A DNA stretch of 33,783 nt from Clostridiales bacterium (GTDB taxonomy: Bacteria > Bacillota > Clostridia > Lachnospirales > CAG-274), in the NCBI GenBank assembly GCA_021200955.1, contig JAJQFU010000098.1, positions 1 through 33,783 on the forward strand, read 5' to 3'. The translations under genes were made by a program, and so were the position numbers. Positions within the stretch are counted from its first letter, which is position 1; each line of letters starts with the position of its first letter. The notes below the pieces were generated by a model. That model ran no database searches, had not been told where the DNA came from, and worked only from the letters and a program-made list of their open reading frames with translations. Below are positions 31,555 through 33,783 of this stretch, piece by piece.

Positions 31555-31583
31555 ATTATACAACATTACCCAAATCTTTTCAA
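31555..31583 (-). promoter_or_regulatory. Promoter of the SDR gene
   Basis: On the minus strand: TTGAAA (31583-31578), 17-base spacer, TATAAT (31560-31555), about 66 bases before the start codon. Confidence 0.78.
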
Positions 31584-31722
31584 GCCCTTTTGTGGAAAAT
31601 GTTTTAAATTTTTCTGTAAAACGTTTTTTACGAGAAAAGTCATACGCAAAGTTCGTAACAAAGCTGAAAAAGTTCTGCAATCATTTTTGACATATTTTTT
31701 CATACTTTTATAAAATAATCTC

Positions 31723-31751
31723 TTTACAAAACTCAAAACATATGCTATGAT
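31723..31751 (+). promoter_or_regulatory. Promoter reading into repeat copy 2 and the sugar-transferase gene
   Basis: TTTACA (31723-31728), 17-base spacer, TATGAT (31746-31751). Transcription from about 31758 would pass through repeat copy 2, giving a leader of about 320 bases before the start at 32082. The AT-rich stretch 31584-31722 holds no gene I can support. Confidence 0.65.
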
Positions 31752-31785
31752 ATATAAGAGTGACACAATAATTTTTTTGACACTC

Positions 31786-31994
31786 TCGCAAAAATGCTGT
31801 ACATTTTTGCGAATGGTTTAAGGTAGAAACCATCAAGTTTTCCGCAAATTTGATGCTGTGAACCCGAAAGACATCGGTGTCGCGCGAAGTGCGAGTTTTC
31901 TCATCAGAGGAAACGTCTGAAAGCATCAAATTCACAGAAAAGTTTCTGTCCTCAGGCAGGCGGAGCCTACCTTGCGGATTAAAGTCTGCGACGC
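31786..31994. repeat. Multi-hairpin repeat, copy 2 with a 66-base insert
   Basis: An inverted copy of 30536-30680. In plus-strand order: stem TCGCAAAAATG/CATTTTTGCGA (31786-31812), a 41-base block identical to copy 1 (31816-31856), a 66-base extra segment (31857-31922) with its own small hairpins, then 31923-31994 matching copy 1 with about 7 changes. The extra segment sits exactly in the loop of the TTTGATGC/GCATCAAA stem, where copy 1 has only GAA. It lies in the leader of the sugar-transferase transcript. Confidence 0.85.
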
Positions 31995-32081
31995 TTAAAG
32001 AAAGTAAGCTGTCAGCAAAATTTAATTATTATGGTAACAAGTAGGTTATTAACAATTATATAATTATGTAAGGAGATTTTT

Positions 32082-32774
32082 ATGGCAGTGCAGATGGAAG
32101 AATCGTTGGGGAATTTGCAAAATACGGCTTTAAAAAAGAATTTTAACAAAGAGGTTCTGCCGGAGCCTCATTTCGGCTATCATTTTTTAAAAAGAGCTAT
32201 GGATATAATTTGCTCTCTTACGGCAATTATAGTTCTTTCGCCGATTTTATTGCTTACCGCCGCAATTGTTGCTTTGACCTCACCGGGAAAAAGTATTTAT
32301 ACTCAAATAAGAGTAGGCAAAAACGGCAAGTTTTTCACTATGTATAAATTCAGAAGTATGTACATAAACGCCGACCAGGTTTTGGAGGAGCTTGCTAAAA
32401 AGAATGAAATGGACGGGCCTGTTTTCAAAATGAAGCATGACCCCCGAATTACCCCCGTAGGACGTTTTATAAGGAAGTTTTCTATAGACGAGCTTCCCCA
32501 GCTTTTTAATATTTTAGCCGGGGATATTAGTATTGTGGGTCCCAGACCGGCTCTTCCCAAGGAAGTAGCCCAATACACCGGCAGAGACAGCGAGCGTCTT
32601 TTGGTTAAACCCGGTTTGACCTGCATTTGGCAGGTAAGCGGCAGAAGCGATGTCGACTTTAAAGAGTGGATGGAGCTTGACCGTCAGTACATAAAAACAC
32701 GCAGTATCATTTTGGATATTGTTCTTATTTTAAAGACTATCCCGGCAGTACTTTTAGGAAAAGGTGCTTGTTAA
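32082..32774 (+). CDS. Undecaprenyl-phosphate sugar phosphotransferase (initiating enzyme)
   Basis: Starts surface polysaccharide synthesis by moving a sugar-1-phosphate from a UDP-sugar to undecaprenyl phosphate at the inner face of the membrane. The 230-residue protein is the short form: a charged N-terminus, one hydrophobic re-entrant helix (about 40-66, KRAMDIICSLTAIIVLS) and the catalytic core with RVGKNGKFFTMYKFRSM, FSIDELPQLFN, SIVGPRPALP and VKPGLTCIWQVSGRSD. It lacks the extra N-terminal helices of WbaP/WcaJ and is closest in layout to EpsL, PglC and RfbP cores. The sugar is unknown. AAGGAGATTTTT precedes the ATG. The following glycosyltransferase starts just after its stop. Confidence 0.94.
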   Translation: MAVQMEESLGNLQNTALKKNFNKEVLPEPHFGYHFLKRAMDIICSLTAIIVLSPILLLTAAIVALTSPGKSIYTQIRVGKNGKFFTMYKFRSMYINADQVLEELAKKNEMDGPVFKMKHDPRITPVGRFIRKFSIDELPQLFNILAGDISIVGPRPALPKEVAQYTGRDSERLLVKPGLTCIWQVSGRSDVDFKEWMELDRQYIKTRSIILDIVLILKTIPAVLLGKGAC

Positions 32775-32776
32775 AT

Positions 32777-33664
32777 ATGAAAGTACAGGTTTTGCTTTCC
32801 GCATACAACGGAGAAAAATTTATAAGCGAGCAAATAAACTCCATACTTTCCCAAAAGGGAGTTGACGTTTCTATTCTTATAAGAGACGACGGCTCCACAG
32901 ACGGAACCGTATCGGTTTTAGACAGCTTCAAAGACAAAATTACATATTACAGCAACAAAAATATCGGCGTTAAGAGGAGCTTTTTTGACCTTGTTCAAAA
33001 GGCTCCCAATGCCGATTTTTATGCTTTTGCGGATCAGGACGATTTCTGGCTTCCCGACAAGCTTTTTTCGGCAGCAGAAATGCTGAAAAACGCCAAAGGC
33101 TGCGCCATTTATTTTTCAAATTTGACCGTAGCCGATGAAAGCCTTAAGCCCCTTTCAAACACAAAGCTTAAATTTAAGCCCGGCTTAGGCTCAGCAATGT
33201 CTCAAAACCCTGCCACGGGCTGTACTATGTTCTTTAACAGGGCTATGCTTGAGGTATTGAGAAAAACTCCCGAGCCCGGCAAGGTCTCAATGCACGACAC
33301 ATTTTTGTTTCGTCTTGCATCGGCTGTCAACGCCGAAATTTTCTTTGACGAAACCCCTCATATTCTTTACCGCCAGCACTCCGCCAATATTTTGGGAAAC
33401 CGTTCCCTTTTTGACAGGCTTGCCCACTACTTTTCCTTCTTTATTAATAATAAGTATTTTTCACGTTCGGAAGAAGCAGCGCTTATTATAAGAACGGCTC
33501 AGGGTCAAATTCCGGCTGAAAATCTGGCTCTTCTGACCCAAATTATAGCCTATAAATATTCAAATAAAACCACCTTCAGACTTTTGACTTCGGGAAAGCT
33601 TAAAACCTCTTCTTTCCTTACCAACCTTGTTGCTGCTTTGGCTTTAATATTCAGGAAGTATTAA
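32777..33664 (+). CDS. GT2-family glycosyltransferase (rhamnosyltransferase-like)
   Basis: A 295-residue GT-A enzyme that adds a sugar to the lipid-linked chain begun by the preceding enzyme. VLLSAYNGEKFISEQINSIL opens the fold, RDDGSTDGT binds the nucleotide, DQDDFWLPDKL holds the DxD-like metal site, and HDTFLFRLA and ILYRQHSANILG follow. This order is typical of GT2 rhamnosyl/galactosyl transferases in capsule loci. The ATG at 32777 (AAAGGTG 10 bases upstream) is chosen over a TTG at 32768 that overlaps the preceding gene. No terminator is visible before the window ends. Confidence 0.92.
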   Translation: MKVQVLLSAYNGEKFISEQINSILSQKGVDVSILIRDDGSTDGTVSVLDSFKDKITYYSNKNIGVKRSFFDLVQKAPNADFYAFADQDDFWLPDKLFSAAEMLKNAKGCAIYFSNLTVADESLKPLSNTKLKFKPGLGSAMSQNPATGCTMFFNRAMLEVLRKTPEPGKVSMHDTFLFRLASAVNAEIFFDETPHILYRQHSANILGNRSLFDRLAHYFSFFINNKYFSRSEEAALIIRTAQGQIPAENLALLTQIIAYKYSNKTTFRLLTSGKLKTSSFLTNLVAALALIFRKY

Positions 33665-33750
33665 AGCTTCCTTAAGTTCCCTATAAATCTGTAAAATTGT
33701 AATTTACCGCTAATTTCAAAAATATTTATAATAAAATTTGTTTTTAACAC

Positions 33751-33779
33751 TTGATTTTTTATCGCTGTCGGTGTATACT
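33751..33779 (+). promoter_or_regulatory. Promoter at the window end
   Basis: TTGATT (33751-33756), 17-base spacer, TATACT (33774-33779). It would drive a gene beyond the window, probably the next unit of the polysaccharide locus. Confidence 0.6.
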
Positions 33780-33783
33780 ATCC

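Noticed and set aside
31566..31766. Minus-strand frame of 66 residues
   Set aside because: It overlaps the SDR promoter, is AT-rich, and has no ribosome binding site.
31708..31935. Minus-strand frame of 75 residues upstream of the SDR gene
   Set aside because: It runs through hairpins of repeat copy 2 and has no family features; the stretch is better explained as a structured repeat.
1..33783. CRISPR array, tRNA or rRNA genes, phage or integrase genes
   Set aside because: No regular direct repeats with spacers, no tRNA cloverleaf with a TTCGA-type arm and no such proteins were seen by eye; a dedicated scan (tRNAscan-SE, CRISPR finder) was not possible.

Overview
This window fits an anaerobic, endospore-forming low-GC Gram-positive bacterium of the class Clostridia, probably a gut species. 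The evidence is a glycyl-radical (oxygen-sensitive) ribonucleotide reductase with its activase, a monomeric [FeFe] hydrogenase, the spore maturation pair spmA/spmB, an AbrB-type regulator, a LonA protease, a zinc-ribbon L28 protein and strong AGGAGG ribosome binding sites. Genus cannot be fixed from this sequence alone. No tRNA, rRNA, CRISPR array, phage gene or transposase gene was seen.

Layout. (1) 2-5275, plus strand: end of folC, a 42-residue protein, a membrane-anchored zinc-ribbon/TPR protein, then purM, purN and purD; purH is not between purN and purD. (2) 5276-5840: no ordinary gene. This stretch holds what looks like a complete type I toxin-antitoxin locus: a 39-residue hydrophobic peptide gene on the minus strand facing a structured small RNA on the plus strand, each with a consensus promoter, converging on one shared terminator. 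(3) 5882-9431: a 59-residue protein, then a minus-strand operon for a 41-residue membrane peptide, a VanW protein, a HypE-like protein and a DUF1275 membrane protein. (4) 9432-9817: a long palindrome and the promoter of a two-component system (9818-11961). (5) 15742-12045, minus strand: queF-nrdD-nrdG-dut, a nucleotide and queuosine supply operon. (6) 17093-15985, minus: spmA-spmB. (7) 17223-20137, plus: abrB-like regulator, SHOCT-like protein, signal peptidase I, DUF1858 protein, acyltransferase. (8) 21826-20279, minus: orphan solute-binding lipoprotein. (9) 22014-22360, plus: rpmB. (10) 27673-22526, minus: lon-engB-nrdR and the hydrogenase. (11) 30257-27988, minus: unknown protein and a CstA-type transporter. 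(12) 31489-30692, minus: a gluconate 5-dehydrogenase-like SDR, flanked by two inverted copies of a multi-hairpin repeat. (13) 32082-33664, plus: the start of a surface polysaccharide locus, with an initiating sugar-phosphate transferase and a GT2 glycosyltransferase.

The core genes serve purine and dNTP supply (pur, nrd, dut, nrdR), protein quality control and export (lon, lepB), sporulation and envelope building. The most novel-looking parts are non-coding: the type I toxin-antitoxin locus at about 5319-5728, and the repeat at 30536-30680 and 31786-31994, whose stems differ by pair-preserving changes. A snap-back element upstream of lon (27695-27861) and an 83-bp palindrome (9500-9582) add to a repeat-rich intergenic landscape.
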